DNA of 64,000 bases from contig CM036753.1 of the NCBI GenBank assembly GCA_020796225.1, positions 65,752,865 to 65,816,864 on the forward strand, read 5' to 3'. The DNA comes from Arion vulgaris. Lineage: Eukaryota; Mollusca; Gastropoda; Stylommatophora; Arionidae. The notes under the pieces are model-generated. The model was not told the origin of the DNA. It did no database searches and saw only the letters and a program-made list of their open reading frames with translations. How positions within the stretch are numbered: position 1 is the first letter of the stretch; the number at the start of each line of letters is the position of its first letter. The position numbers and the translations under genes were made by a program. Shown one piece after another: positions 10,133 through 25,100 of this stretch.

Positions 10133-13100
10133 CTGATGAGAATAAATATAATTTAGTTACAATTTCATGTAGCTTAGCTATTTAACAAAACAAACATGAC
10201 ACTGTGTATCACTGTACGAGCAGATTAACTGGCACGTACTATGACATCAGAATAATTGAGATCTACAAATCAAAGACCGACTGTAGTTTATCTCCAATAT
10301 ACAATCTTCTTCTTCTTTTTAACTCTCCATATCGACCACTTGTTAAATCCCTCTTTGTAATCTGTATGTGATTTGAGCCTAAGAGCAATTGTACGTTGTG
10401 CCAGTCATGTGCCTACAAGAATGCCAGCACATCCGATTTCTGCGACGCTTTTATTTACTAGGGTAGCTTCCTTAGGCCCCTACATCATCGCCTCTTACGA
10501 CACGCCTTATAGGTCATCTTTGCTTCCCTAGCGGGTCCCGGCACCACTGGGGCGAATAAGTTAATAAAAACATAAACTCAATAGTAATGATAATGTACTT
10601 GTATGTAATCTCAAGTCAAAGATCGTGATTACGTTGTTGTGTCAATGTTAGGTTGCTAGAGACCCGTTGCTGATATTAAACATGTCTCTCAGTCTTGGAG
10701 CTTGTACATTTTGCGTTGTCTCAAGCCTGGCACATAGAATATTCAATGATCACTCAACCATGGTGGCCTGGCACATAGAATATTCAATGATCACTCAACC
10801 ATGGTGGCCTGGCACATAGAATATTCAATGATCACTCAACCATGGTGGCCTGGCACATAGAATATTCAATGATCACTCAACCATGGTGGCCTGGCACATA
10901 GAATATTCAATGATCACTCAACCATGGTGGTCTGTTATGTGATTTATTGTCTTCATGGTGCGACTGCACTTTTATGATCATTGGTTGATTGTTTATGAAC
11001 TCTATCACAATGATGGCTGATGCTTATAAATTTGATCATTCATTCATTGGTGGCACTGATGATTTGATTCATAAAACCTGTTGCTCATTGATTCATGATC
11101 ACTGATTGACTTGTTTATAAATGTTGTCTTCATTGATCTGGCACTAGAATATTTGTTTATAAACGCATGATTGGTCACTGAATATTTGTTTATAAACTGT
11201 TGTTTCATGATCAGCTCAACGATGTGATCTGTTTATAAACTATTGTTTCATTGATCTGGTCACTGATATTTGTTATAACCCTGTTGTTCTGGCATAGATT
11301 TGTCACTATCTTTTTGTTTATAGAATTCTGTATCATTGATTGGTCACTGATTGATTTGGTTTATGACTGTATTTGATCTCATGTGTTGGTCACTGATTGA
11401 TTTTGTTTATAACTGTGATCTCATTGTTGGTCATTGGTTGATTGTTTATAACTGCTATTCCAATGATAGAGCATGATTGCTTTTTATAAACTGTTGTTTC
11501 ATTGATTGGTCATTGATTGATTTTTTATAAACTGTATTTCATTGATTGGTCATTAAGAGATAATTTGTTGATGAACTTCTGTCTCACTGAATTTTCTTCA
11601 TACTATGCGCAGCTGTACTTAAACTACTACCTCTTCATGTAGATAGCTTCCCCCTCGATTCCTACCCCTTTTACCAGACTGCAGCGTTGTATTCTGTTTC
11701 CAGGGCCACCACGAGGAGGAGAAATATGGCCTTGAAAAATTATATCTCAAAGACTCAGGAACTGCATTTAGACATTGCATTCCTTGTGCCTATGGCCCTG
11801 GTAAGACATAAACTAAATCAGTTTAAAAAAATAGATATAATGAAAATGATAGAATGACAAACCTGGTAAATCCGACTTCCTCTTGAGCGAGTTTCAGTTT
11901 TGTAACCTCTGACAGTAACGTATCCAAATCTTCCACATAGTCGCTCAACAAGGAATACATTCGGCAGTAAATGCGTGAGTAGAACTGATCTTGGTATCTA
12001 GTTTTGTTATACAGTTATTTCAGTATCGAGTACATCATTTCAACACGACGAATATGGTAATAACAATTATATCAGAATTTAATAGGGTACCATATTTATT
12101 ATAAAACTATTTATACAATTTTGATTGCACAGGAAATGTTAAAAAAGAAAATATGATACGAATTGGCAAAGCAACATCAGATTTTAAAAGTCTAAATAAA
12201 ATGTGGAACTGCAAGTTATATAGTATTAAAACTAAATTACGAATTTTCAATTCAAATGTTGTATCAATCCTAACATATGCCAGCGAGAGTTGGAAAATGA
12301 CTAAAGATATAGAAAGCAAGTTGAATGCATTTGAAAATAGATGTCTGCGAAAAATAATGAATATAAAATTGAAAGAATTCAGGAGAAGTGGTGAAATCCA
12401 GAGAAATGTCTGGTCAACCACTAGTGACAACTGATTATAAGAAAGAGAAGATGGAGATATGTTGGACACATCTTCAGGAGAAATGATCAACGGATACCAA
12501 AGCAGGCATTGAAGTGGGATGCAAAGGGTTCAAGAAAGAGAGGACGACCTAAGGAGACCCTGAAACGAACTTTGCTGATAGAGGCAAAAATATGGGTCTC
12601 AGTTCCATGGAGGAGATTGAGCGAGTTGCCCAGGAAAGAGCGTTATGGAGATATTACTTGCAGGTCCTATGTAACGTATAACGGTACGAGAGGAATTATT
12701 ATTATTATACAATTGTTACTTCTATTAATGTGTTTCTTTCTTAATCTAAAATTGAAACGACTGTTTGTTTAATCGAACCTGATTATTCTGTGTCTAGCAA
12801 AACGAAGCGTTTGAATTTTTTTTGATAGCTCGCTGGTTGTGTTCATAAAAACGCTGGTATTGCTGGGCTAGGCAATGGGCGCTGTAAGAAATAAGGGTTT
12901 GTGGTTCGAATCCAGTGATAATTTGATACTTTCCGATGTTCCTAATACTTGTACACTATCCTATTACCTACACTGCTAACTTTTTTAAAGCATCACTCAA
13001 CATATAATCTGTATCAGTGGCGGCTCGTGCTCTTTTTTGTTGGTGGGGCCAGACACAAATTTTCAGGGAAAGCCATGGTTTTGGGTTAGGTTATATTTAA

Positions 13101-16100
13101 TTTATAAAAATTAATACACATTACACATTATTTTTGGTGGGGCCCGGCCCACTGGCCCTTAATGACGAGCCGCCACTGATCTCTTTGTCTGTAAAATGTA
13201 TTGCATGTGGTAATATAATAAATATACATTTCTAGTCACACTTAATAGTCCTTAGATACACACTAGTTGGGCATCTGGGATAGTGAGATTGATCACAATC
13301 CAAGCGGTCCTTGTTCAAACACCGCGGCTGGCAGGTTTGAAGCAAATTTATTCCGTGGAAAAAACACCAGTAAAAATACATCTCACCGTTTAGGAAGCTA
13401 TATCAAACTACTGAACGTAGAAGTGGTGCCTAGAAAATCGACGACTCGTTTACAGTAGTTGATGGTTAAGTCCTGCAAAGGAATTTCTATGCTTTTCGTT
13501 GTTTTTTTACACACTAGTGATGCCCAAAGTTGTACTTTCCTAAATATACATCAGTGAAGTTCCTCAGTCTTAATCCTAACGACGTCCTGGTAATCCATAG
13601 CGACACATTCAACTAACATACAACAAACTTATAGATTTAAAATTGGGTAGCCAGAAAAGAACAGCACTACAGGTATATGAGTAGGCTCATCAATCAAAAT
13701 CGAACTGGTACGGTCAGTCGCTGGATGCTTTTGGAGATATTGCGAAGGAGATAGGAGCACATATGGAAATATCCAGAGGGCAATGAAGGTATTCCAAACT
13801 AAAACTGAAACAACACACTTATAGTCTACTTCTTCTCTTCCACCATTTACTTCTTTATAGAAGTGTTAGGGTGATGGGAAAGGAGGGGCAGGGTCTTATA
13901 GTATCTAGTGATAACTAGCGACACACGTTGAAGAGGACACTACATTAAAACTACAAGGCATCAGAAATGTGTTCCAGACAACAAGTGATTTCATAATAAG
14001 GACACATCTGACGGTATAATCATTCGAAATGGGGATCACAAGAAGAAGAAGAATAGCGATAGATGTGATTGTCGACTGACCACATATATGTATTTGTGTG
14101 TAGATCGTGTGATTGTCGACTGACCACATATATGTATTTGTGTGTAGATCGTGTGATTGTCGACTGACCACATATATGTAGTTGTGTGTAGATCGTTTGA
14201 TTGTCGACTGACCACATATATGTAGTTGTGTGTAGATCGTGTGATTGTCGACTGACCACATATATGTAGTTGTGTGTAGATCGTGTGATTGTCCACTGAC
14301 CACATATATGTAGTTGTGTGTAGATCGTGTGATTGTCGACTGATCACATATATGTATTTGTGTGTAGATCGTGTGATTGTCGACTGACCACATATATGTA
14401 GTTGTGTGTAGATCGTGTGATTGTCGACTGACCACATATATGTAGTTGTGTGTAGATCGTGTGATTGTCGACTGACCACATATATGTAGTTGTGTGTAGA
14501 TCGTGTGATTGTCGACTGACCACATATATGTAGTTGTGTGTAGATCGTGTGATTGTCGACTGACCACATATATGTATTTGTGTGTAGATCGTGACCAAAG
14601 GAGATACTAGCAGGCTGTCAGTTTTCCACCACTCTTGTCTTCGCAGAATCTTGGGAATCTTTTGGCCAGTAAAAATATCCAATAACCAACTACTCCAAGA
14701 CACAAGACAAGAGGCAATGAATGACATACTCAAAAGAGAAGATGGAAATGGCTCGGACATGTTATGAGAATGAGACAAGAAATGCCTGCAAGGATAGCCC
14801 TCACTTGGACACCAGAGGGAAAGAGAAAGAAAGGCAGACCACGGACAACATGGAGGCGCATGATGGAAGAGGAACTGGACACCGCATCTCTGACGTGGGC
14901 TCTGCGCTGAAGGTTGCACGGACAGGAGAGCATGGAAAGTCCTTTCTGAAGCCCCATGTGTCACTAGGCATGACGGGATTAAGTAAGTAAGTAAGTGTGT
15001 AGATCGTGTGATTGTCGACTGACCACATATATGTATTTGTGTGTAGATCGTGTGATTGTGTGTGGATCCTGTAATACTCAGTATTCAACAGATCGGGTTG
15101 CTTTCAATATGAGTTGTCTCCCCTAGCCCTTTCATCACCTGGTGGAGCCTGCGAAGTAGCATTTTTTTTTCTTTACCAACGTGTTTTTTCTCGCAGTTGG
15201 AATTTTTAGCGACTTTTGCTTATTTGTTTATTTCTGTACTGTCTTTTCCCATGTGGGTTATGGAATCGGTTGTCCGCTCTTGGTGTTGAACGTAGGGATG
15301 GGAGCTTTAATTTATTTTTTCCCAGCCAGATAATTCGCACTTGTGTTATACCCGTGTTTATTTAGTATGGTCTTGATATTGTCTATCCATATTTTTCTTG
15401 GTATTCCCTTGCCTCTAGTGCAATATCCCTTTTTTGTTATTGTATGCTGTTATTTGTGATTGGTTGTATTCAATTCTCATTACATGTCCGAACCATTGTA
15501 TTTGTTGTCTTTCAATATATTCGGTGCGTGAAGTTATGTTATTCTACTTCGAATGTCCTCGTTTTGTCCTCGCTTATTTGTTGTTTCCATTGAAATTATT
15601 TATTTGTTTTTCAACACCAGTGTCAACTGTTGTCCAATCCAAACCTACTTGGTAAGAATCGTCGTTTGATTCGCGACTGCTTATTTATCCAGCATAAAAC
15701 TAGCTTGACCGCAACTGGCACCACATGTCTAAAGGACGTCATACTACTAAGTGGTCTGTCGGCATTTCTTGCAGAAGGATAATACTATTTGCAAATATAT
15801 TATAAGTAGATAAAACGATATGACAGTAATTTTATCAACCTTGTACTGTGTAGTCTATCAATCTATATCCTCTTAGTTTTTCGTTTAACATATAAATCTT
15901 CCACAAGGGATGTCAATTGTTTAATCTCTCTTTTTTTCTCTCCTTCTGGTCTGTGTCGTGACGCATAGGATAGCAGAATCATGCATGTCATTCTTATTCA
16001 TTCTTGACCGTCCTCTGCATTGTGTTCTACTGCTCTCCTCCAGGTCGTTTTGTGTCTTCCACGTTTTCGTTTACTCTCTGTTGTGCATCTCAGTGCAGTT

Positions 16101-19100
16101 TACGAGACAGAGTTAGTCTCTAAGCTTATTACATGTCCATCTCCAGCGTCTCTTTTGGTTCATTCTCTTGATGATACTATGGCGATGTACAGAAACCTAC
16201 AGATCCGAGGTGATCAGACCGGATTAGATCAGATCTGGAAAAATCCGTGGGGATGCTGCGATAATACTGGGTAAACGGGCGTATAGACAAAGACATGTAT
16301 ATCACAGTATTACATAACCTAGGAAAAATTAATTATTAAATATGAAAAATGACAACACTCGACGTTTCGACCAGAGGTCTTTCAGTCTGTTGTTTACATG
16401 GTAAACCTGCAAAGCTTAGTTTTATAAGCTTGCTTCATTATAAAGAATGTAGTAAACTCAATTAATTTAGAAGAAATGTGTATGGTTCTGATTAGAAGTC
16501 AGATCGCAACTGTGAGTACGAATAGAAATTACTAAAGAAATAATGGTTCGTCTAGCTATTACAAATAGTATAACTATGATTTCACTATCGTTGTTAGTAA
16601 GTAAGATGTTTACTTGGTCACGTTATAAAAGAATAATGGTATTCAAGATAAATACCTGATATACTGTAAAGCACGTCTGGGTTGCATTTCCGAACATGAT
16701 AGTGCTGGACCAGGGATTCTGAAAGTTACAAATCAAACATCATCGCTTCATTGATTTCATGATCTTATATTGCATGTAAGATATGTTATGTTATGTTATG
16801 TTATGGGTCGACGTCTGGCACATTGGATTCCCATTCGTGCTCTGCTCGTCGCAGCATCCCAAAGTCCATTTGCTCAGTACCATAGAAGTTGATTACTATA
16901 TCTTCTCTACCACGAACGACACTGTCTGGCATGTCAAACAACACCTAATTTCGAACTCGTTCAGTGTCTGAACGCCCATGTCACACAATTGAGAGCGTAC
17001 ATTGATGATATCGGCAAAATATTGAAGTGTTCAGAAACAAAACACAAATAAGAAATTGACCAATTTATAACAGACATATCGGCCTACATATAAAGATAAA
17101 TAATCAACAATTCTGTCTTCTTCTTCTTGCGTTCGTTCTTCACGACCAATTTTATCATTGTGTCAAGGATTACTTCAATAGTATGAGAAAGTTACTGACA
17201 TCAAAACAAATTGCAAAGCGGCTAAAAATGAGAATGATCAAATGCTATATATATCCTATATTAATGTATGGCTCGGGAAAAATGGACAATGAACAAGCAG
17301 TTAGAAGACAGAATTGATGCATTTGAGATGTGGATATATAGAAAATAGGTAGAGTTTAATGGACAGAAAAACAGACAAATAAACAAGTTTTAGGAAAACT
17401 AGGCATGAAGAAACAATTATTATGAGAAATAAAATTCAGACAAGTAAAGTATTTTGGGCACATAAAAGACATAACGCCATGATAAAACATTTGCTAGAGG
17501 GAAAGTTGAGGGGAAGAGCAAGAGGAAGACCGAGAGATGAGTGGGAGAAACTTTAAGAAATGGACAGGTTACAGTCTGACAGTTTGCAACATCAAGGCGA
17601 AAGACAGAGGATGCTGGAGATTCATTGCAGACAACCTTCGATGTGGAGACGGCACCTGATGATGATGATTCTTATATATAAAATTGATCTTTGACAAGAA
17701 CGTTTGTTTTACGTTCTACTATTATGCGTCCATGGTGACTAGGCCCACCCACCCGATTTCAGCCAGCTGTTTATTTACTAGGGTAGCTTCCTCTAGAACG
17801 ATCCATTGGGCCGTATATTTTGACCATCCTGTCAGATCTTTGCATTGTCGGCCTTACTTTACTGACCACTTTGAGATTATTGCGGAGTAGGAACATTCTC
17901 AGCCATTTCGAGGCGCGTGTCGGAACTAGGCAATTTGTAATTACTACTCTGTATTTTCCCTGCCCCGGGAAACACTGGACTGGAGCTAAGGACAAATAAT
18001 GTAGAGGTCATTTCAATCGAGTTATGAACGCAATTGAAATTTTGCGCTCGCCAACATCACCAACCTCAGTTCTTCAGGGGATGTTAGTTGTAAATGCAAC
18101 AGTACCTTGTCCGGTTGTCCCATGGAGGGCAGTCTCATTTGGCATCACCAACCTCAGTTCTTCCGGGGATGTTAGTTGTTAATGCAACAGTACCTTGCCC
18201 GTTGTCCCAGTGAGGGCAGATTCCTTAGGCACTAAAATGCAACTTTAGAATTTGCGCTCGGTTAACCTTACCCAATAGCGCTTGGCCTCTTGTACGGAGT
18301 TTACCGCAATCTCCCTATGGGTCGTCACGATACGTTACAGTGTTTTTCAGAGACACTTGACGGGACTTTTGATTAGTACTGGATTCAAGCCTCTGCTGGG
18401 CTTTCCAGTTTTCCCTGCTCATCTGGGTGGTCCGCTCATCCCTACGTTTACCACGCCTTCCTGTCGCTTCATCACCAGCACCTTGCCTGTCTGCCTCGCC
18501 TTTGGGTTCGCCTGTGTTTCGTCCGTATTCATGTTCGCTCCGCTTTGGTGCCTGCCCCCGTGTTTATCTGGTTTCTCACCATGCTCACATTTAACGTGCC
18601 TCGAGTCTGCCCAGACACGGGGTTCAAGTCGACCCCATCTCAGGGCTTCGAGTATCGTCATATGTGGGCCAACATGCAAATCATCTCGGGCAACGTTTTG
18701 CTCCACATGGGTCTACGTCTTTTCTCTGGATGCACATCTCATCCATTTATGGTTATCCGTTCAGCTTTTCCCTTCGGCCGGGAGAGACGTGCATTAATAG
18801 TCACTCTGACATTCCGCTCGTCGTGTTGCGAGCGGATCTCATCCAACGTGACTACGTCTGCAACACTACCTATACCAGAGTAGCCCTCCCTCGATTCCTA
18901 CCCGCTTAGCCAGACAAGATCGGTTGTGTTACCAGGGTTACCACGTGGAGGTGGGGTAGGATCTTGATTAGTGCCCGCTCACTAATCCTGGCGCGCCGTT
19001 GTCCCTATGCGCCTTTGACCTCAATCGACAATTAAAATTTGTTCGGAAGATAAAACGATACAATGCAGGTTTTTTTTAAATATATATCCAGGACACGACG

Positions 19101-22100
19101 AGAGCAAGCTGAAAATAGCTTAAACATTGACAAAGTCAGAGGCGGCTCGTCACTGAGGGCCAGAGGGTCGGGCCCACCAAAAATAATGTGTAGCGTATAT
19201 TTATTATTTTATAAATTAAAAAATAGCAACCCAAATCCATGATTTTCCCAAAAATATTTGTCTGGCCCCACCAGCAAAAATGGTCACGAGCCGCCACTGG
19301 ACAAAGTACATACTTTAAAATGTACATTCATTGCAGGAAATGTGTTGGAGATTCAATTCAGACAACCTTCTATATTAGGACAATAATTATTCCATAGATT
19401 AATCCCCATACAAAAATTACTCTCGTAGAAACAACCAAAAACAGTACGGAATGGAACTGATAGGAAAGCAAAAATCAGAATACTAAGAGCATGTATATTC
19501 CCATTGGCAACGTATGTGTGTAATGCAGTGACACTCAACAAGGCACTGGAAAACATATATGTGCTATTTTATTATAAGTGTTGCAGATGAGTTCTCCATA
19601 TATCATAGACAGAGAAGAAAGCAAAAACGTTCGTTAGATTAAAGACACGACACCATGTTGAAAGTATAAATCAGGAGAGAAAGAGAAAACAGGTAAAATT
19701 CGGAGGGGAAAATCAGAAAGGGGAAAGGCAATAGTCTGGCAGAGTGTACAGTAAGGACAAGAGACAGAATTTTTATTAAGAGTCATTATAGACTAGTTCT
19801 ATGCGGAGAGGATACATGATTGATTGAAAACATTATAGTAGCTACAGGCATAGAGTGATATAGAGTAAATTAAATAGTTTGTAAAGCTACTGTGAAGAAC
19901 TGATTAATTAATTGATTAATTGATTGATTGATTGAAGTGAATAACCATGTGTGATCCTATCTCTTTCTTACACAGGAAGGTATAAGCTGCAGTGCAGGAA
20001 TTCCGTAGCACAGGCGAAGGTCCTGTAGTAATTTTGAAGATGGAAAACATTTTTGAAAGAATTTTATTTTAATTGTTCTAATGAATTTTGTCTGAGCATC
20101 CGCTTTGCAACCTACTCTTATCGCTTATCTTAACAACCAATGATTTGTTTACTTGTTAAACTTGAGCACGGAGCCTACGTTTTATCATCCGTCTCCGATA
20201 GGACTAGCAGCATGAGAAATGTCAAAGATTTGTTACTTGTTTCGATTTCTAAAAGAGTTCAAGTCTTCACTTTTGTTTCCAGTGTCAGACAGTGGAGGTT
20301 CTACTGTCGACTCCAGGGTGATGAATCCCCTTATGAATCTTTCTGATGTCTACATTTTCTTAGCTTGATTTCAAATCTCTGTCGCGGACATTAAAGTTGA
20401 TAATTCACTGCGGTAATTACCCCGTACCGTGGAAATTCCTGGCTTCGATGTCAGCTTGGGCCTAACATTCCTGATGTACACACGGTATATGGTTGAACAT
20501 CAAACTTTGATCCTTGTTGTGGGAATCTAAATTACAGATACCTCTGAAGCTAGCGTAAGGTGACATTACTAAACCGAAATTCATAGCGAGCGAATTTTGT
20601 GTAAAGAAATCTCAGAAGCTTTATTGATTCAATCTGGCGAGGGCTACAACGCTACGAGATGGGCAGTCTTTTGAATTTGATGGAACGTTGCTGTGACTCT
20701 CTTAAAGATTCAAATGTACGCATACGATCTTCTTCTTCTTTGTGGTCGTTCTTTGCGACCAATTTTAATCACTCTTTGTAATATCTTTTATCTTTGACAA
20801 GAACGTGTATACGTTGCACATTGGTTTGGTAGGCCCTAAACGCATAGGCTTCTACTCGTTTAGGACACGTGCATCCGATTTCATCCAAACCTCCTTAGAC
20901 GCCTCTTACGACATGCGTGGCAGGTAACAGTGGTTCTATTCTTTACATCCCACATTTATGTCCCGGTAACCATTCGGACGGCGCATAACATTACGGGCTA
21001 ATTCCTTCCCAGCAAATCAAACATGGATATCCAACAGACTTCACGACAGCGACGATTATGTCGATAGAAAGACGAGATAGTACGACGAGATAGTAAGACT
21101 AGTTAGTAAGACTAGTTAGTAAGACGAGTTAGTACGACGAGTTAGTAAGACTAGTTAGTAAGACGAGATAGTAAGACTAGTTAGTAAGACGAGTTAGTAA
21201 GACGAGTTAGTAAGACGAGTTAGTAAAATGAGTTTGTATCTGAAGCACATTACAATAAAATGGAGCAAGATCTTGACCAGCATATTTTCTGGTCCTGACT
21301 TCTATATAGTCAGAAATACATGTCCTCACTACACCCTGAAGGTCAGAGACAGATGGGACGACAACACTGCAGAAACCAAATAACAACACATACACACAAC
21401 AGCCAGTAAGGCACACTTTACTTCGTACTAAACATTTCAGATAATTAATAATAAATCCTCTCCTATCGTTATACGTTACATAGGGCCTGCAAGTAATTTC
21501 TCCATACTGCTCTATCCTGGGCAACTCGCTCAATCTCCTCCATGGAACTGAGACAGGTATTTCCTGCCTCTCTCAGCAAAGTTCGTTTCAGGGTCTCCTT
21601 AGGTCGTCCTCTCTTTCTTGAACCCTTTGCATCCCACTTCAATACCTACTTTGATATTCGTTGATCATTTCTCCTCAAGATGTGTCCAACATATCTCCAT
21701 CTTCTCTTTCTTATAACAGTTATCACTAGTGCTTGACTAGACATTTCTCTGATTTCATCACTTCTCCTGAATTCGTTCCATTTTATATTCATTATTTTTC
21801 GCATACATCTATTTTCAAATGCATTCAACTTGCTTTCTATTTATCATTTTCCAGCTCTCGCTGGCATATGTTAGGATTGATACAACATTTGAATTGAAAA
21901 TTCGTAATTTAGTTCTAATACTATATAACTTGGTCACATCAAGCGTCACGATGGCCTGGAAAAACAATACTAGAGGGCAGGGTCCCAGGACGCAGAGGCA
22001 AATCAAGAAGACGATGGCTACAAGATATTAAAGAAACCATGAACATGACCATCGACGAAGTGGGTGAACTGGCAAGAGACAGAGTGAATGTCAGATGTGC

Positions 22101-25100
22101 TGCAAAGAGAGCAACGTCCTATAAAGGATACGCACCTTGATGATGATGACTATATAACTTGCAGTTCCATATTTTATTTAGACTTTTAAAAGCTGATGCT
22201 GTTTTGCCAATTTGTATCATAATTTATTTTTTAACATTTCCTGTGCAAATAAAATTGCTACCTAAATCGGTGAACTGCTCTGTTATTTTTATCTTGTTTA
22301 TTATGTTTATTTTAGACATTTACATAAACTAGGAATAAGTCAAACAACTCTCTGCCAGTGTCATCAGGCGGAACAGACACCGGAGCATGTCCGGCAAGAC
22401 TATTCTCTCCTGGGTGAGTTGAGTAGCAACATATGGCCACACTCAGTTCACCTAAAACTGACTACCCAGTTTGTAGTCCACAGTAAACTAAGCGCATGAC
22501 CTGAGATCGCTGAAGAAGAATATACAAGATAACTCACATTTCTGATTCCTCGTTCTCGTAATCTGAACTATTCTCCTCCATGTCCATTGCTTCCTCTTCC
22601 ATTGTTTGTTCAGAGATATCTGACATTGCGTCTACCTTCCGAGGCTTCAATTCCAGTAGTTGAGCTTCACAGCATGTGTCCTGCCATGTAGAAGAGACAC
22701 ACACAAAAAACAACATATTAGTTACGACCTTCGTTTAAAGCAACAAGTAAAGTGCACAACAAGATCGTAGAGATATATTTTGGAAAAGAAATAAAACAAT
22801 ACTTGCATAAGAAATTCTAACAGGTAAATATTAAATTCTAGCAAATATTTAATAAATTGACGATAAGATAAATGGGTACATGATTTTCTTGCAAGAAAAG
22901 TATGTGTCCACTGCAAGATTGGTTGCACGTCGTACAAGAAGCAAATATGCCAGCTGCAAGCTAGGAGGAACGTCGTGCAAGAAACAAATATGCCAACTGC
23001 AAGATAGGAGGAACGTCGTGCAAGAAGCAAATATGTCAACTAAAAGCTAGGAGGAACGTTGTGCAAGAAGCAAATATGTCAACTGCAAGATAGGAGGAAC
23101 GTCGTGCAAGAAGCAAATATGTCAACTAAAAGCTAGGAGGAACGTCGTGCAAGAAACAAATATGTCAACTGCATGTTACAAAGAATATTGTACAAGGCAA
23201 GAATGGTACCAATGTTTACTACAATATATGTTTTCTAGGATAATAAAGCGTCCACTGCGTGATACCGTGCATGTTGTACAAGACAAGAATGGTACTAATG
23301 CTTACTACAATATATGTTTTCTAGGAGAGAAACTCCCATTGTGAAGATGAGATATATGCTTGGCCTTCTTTCACTACGCTCTCGTCATGCAATCGCCCAA
23401 ACCAAGGCATATATGTGAGTTACTGCGGTTAAGAGACATCCATTACACAAGAACACTAATGATGTTAAGGGCACGAGAATCAAGCGTGGCATGTCGTGGA
23501 TGGCCCAGGCTGAGAGAACAATCGGCCAGATGACTACGGTTGCGACCCTAACAAAAGGGGAAGAATGGATCCCAACAGATGGTAGCATGACCAACTATCT
23601 CAATGTTATCATTACTCTTGGAAGAGAATGTAGAGATTGGGGCAACATGAAGGCTGGTCTCGTAGTTAAGCAGCTGATAGAAGACAATGCAAGGGATGAT
23701 GATGTTGTATATACGATGGCGTTCAACGTGGTGAGAAGTCCGGCTGGGGTTTCTTGGCTAATGTGCATGGTAGGGTTGTTGCAGAGCGAAGTGGGGCATA
23801 CAGGACAACTACTTCTAGTATGAGGATGGAGGTTGAGGCCGTTACTGCTGCCCTCCATTGGATCTCTGGGACTTCATTTACTGGGGCAGTTGTTGTATCT
23901 GACTCTCAGTCGATGCTTCACAAGATCCAGAAGGGCAGGTTTCGGTATGAGTGGTCCTGGGCATGCGGGTGTTTACGGTAATGAGAGAACGGACAGGCTT
24001 GCATCAACAGCATGTTGGGGAGTTGAGGAAGGATAAGGGGGATATTCTTCGGTCTCTTCGCGACTGCCTGTTGGATGAGGACACTAAAATCGATGTTGAA
24101 TCGATCAAGCGATTTAGGCAGTTTGGAGTTACCCGTTGTTCAAGTCGAACTGGATGCCTGAGAGGCAGTGAGAGGTGTGTTTAATCAGCGAGCCACAGGA
24201 ACCATCAGTATGCATACTCTTCGATATCTGTTGGGGAGACTGAGCACCTATGGGTCTGCCTGGAGTGCAATGACGTCAGTTTAGTAACCAATAACCAATG
24301 TTTTCTAGGACAATAAAGCGTCCACTGTGTGATACCATGCATGTTGTACAAGACAAATAGTGAGTATACTGCATGCTATTATTTATGTAGTTCAATAACG
24401 CTACTTTATAATTCATCTACACGTGATGCTATAGAAGAACATATAATGCTATATGATGCTATAGAAGAACACATCATTCTATAGAAGGACATATAATGCT
24501 ATATGATGCTATAGAAGAACACATCATTCTAGAAGACATATAGCTATATGATGCTATAGAAGGACACATCATTCTATAGAAGGACATATAATGCTATATG
24601 ATGCTATAGAAGGACATATCATTCTATAGAAGGACATATAATGCTATATGATGCTATAACATCTAGAAGGACATATACATTCTATAGAAGGACATATAAT
24701 GCATATGATTATAAAGACATATCATTCTATAGAAGGACATATAATGCTATATGATGCTATAGAAGAACATATAATATTATATGATGCTATAGAAGGACAT
24801 ATCATTCTATAGAAGGACATATAATATTATATGATGCTATAGAAGGACATATAATATTATATGATGCTATAGAAGGACACATCATTCTATAGAAGGACAT
24901 ATAATGCTATGTGATTCTATAGAAGGACATATAATGCTATATGATGCTATAGAAGGACACATCATTCTATAGAAGGACATATAATGCTATATGATGCTAT
25001 AGAAGGACACATCATTCTATAGAAGGACATATAATGCTATGTGATGCTATAGAAGAACATATAATGTTATATGATGCTATAGAAGGACATATCATTCTAT

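Noticed and set aside
10725..10930. Possible CRISPR-like array
   Set aside because: Head-to-tail 41-bp repeats with no spacers.
13905..14964. Long overlapping minus ORFs (up to 220 codons) repeating [17 protein letters not shown]
   Set aside because: They come entirely from the 44-bp minisatellite, which lacks stops in all minus frames. No start context, splice sites or non-repeat coding extension.
18282..18909. 171-codon plus ORF and its shadows
   Set aside because: Open frames on both strands in GC-rich repeated DNA with no recognisable domain. Kept only as an unclassified block.
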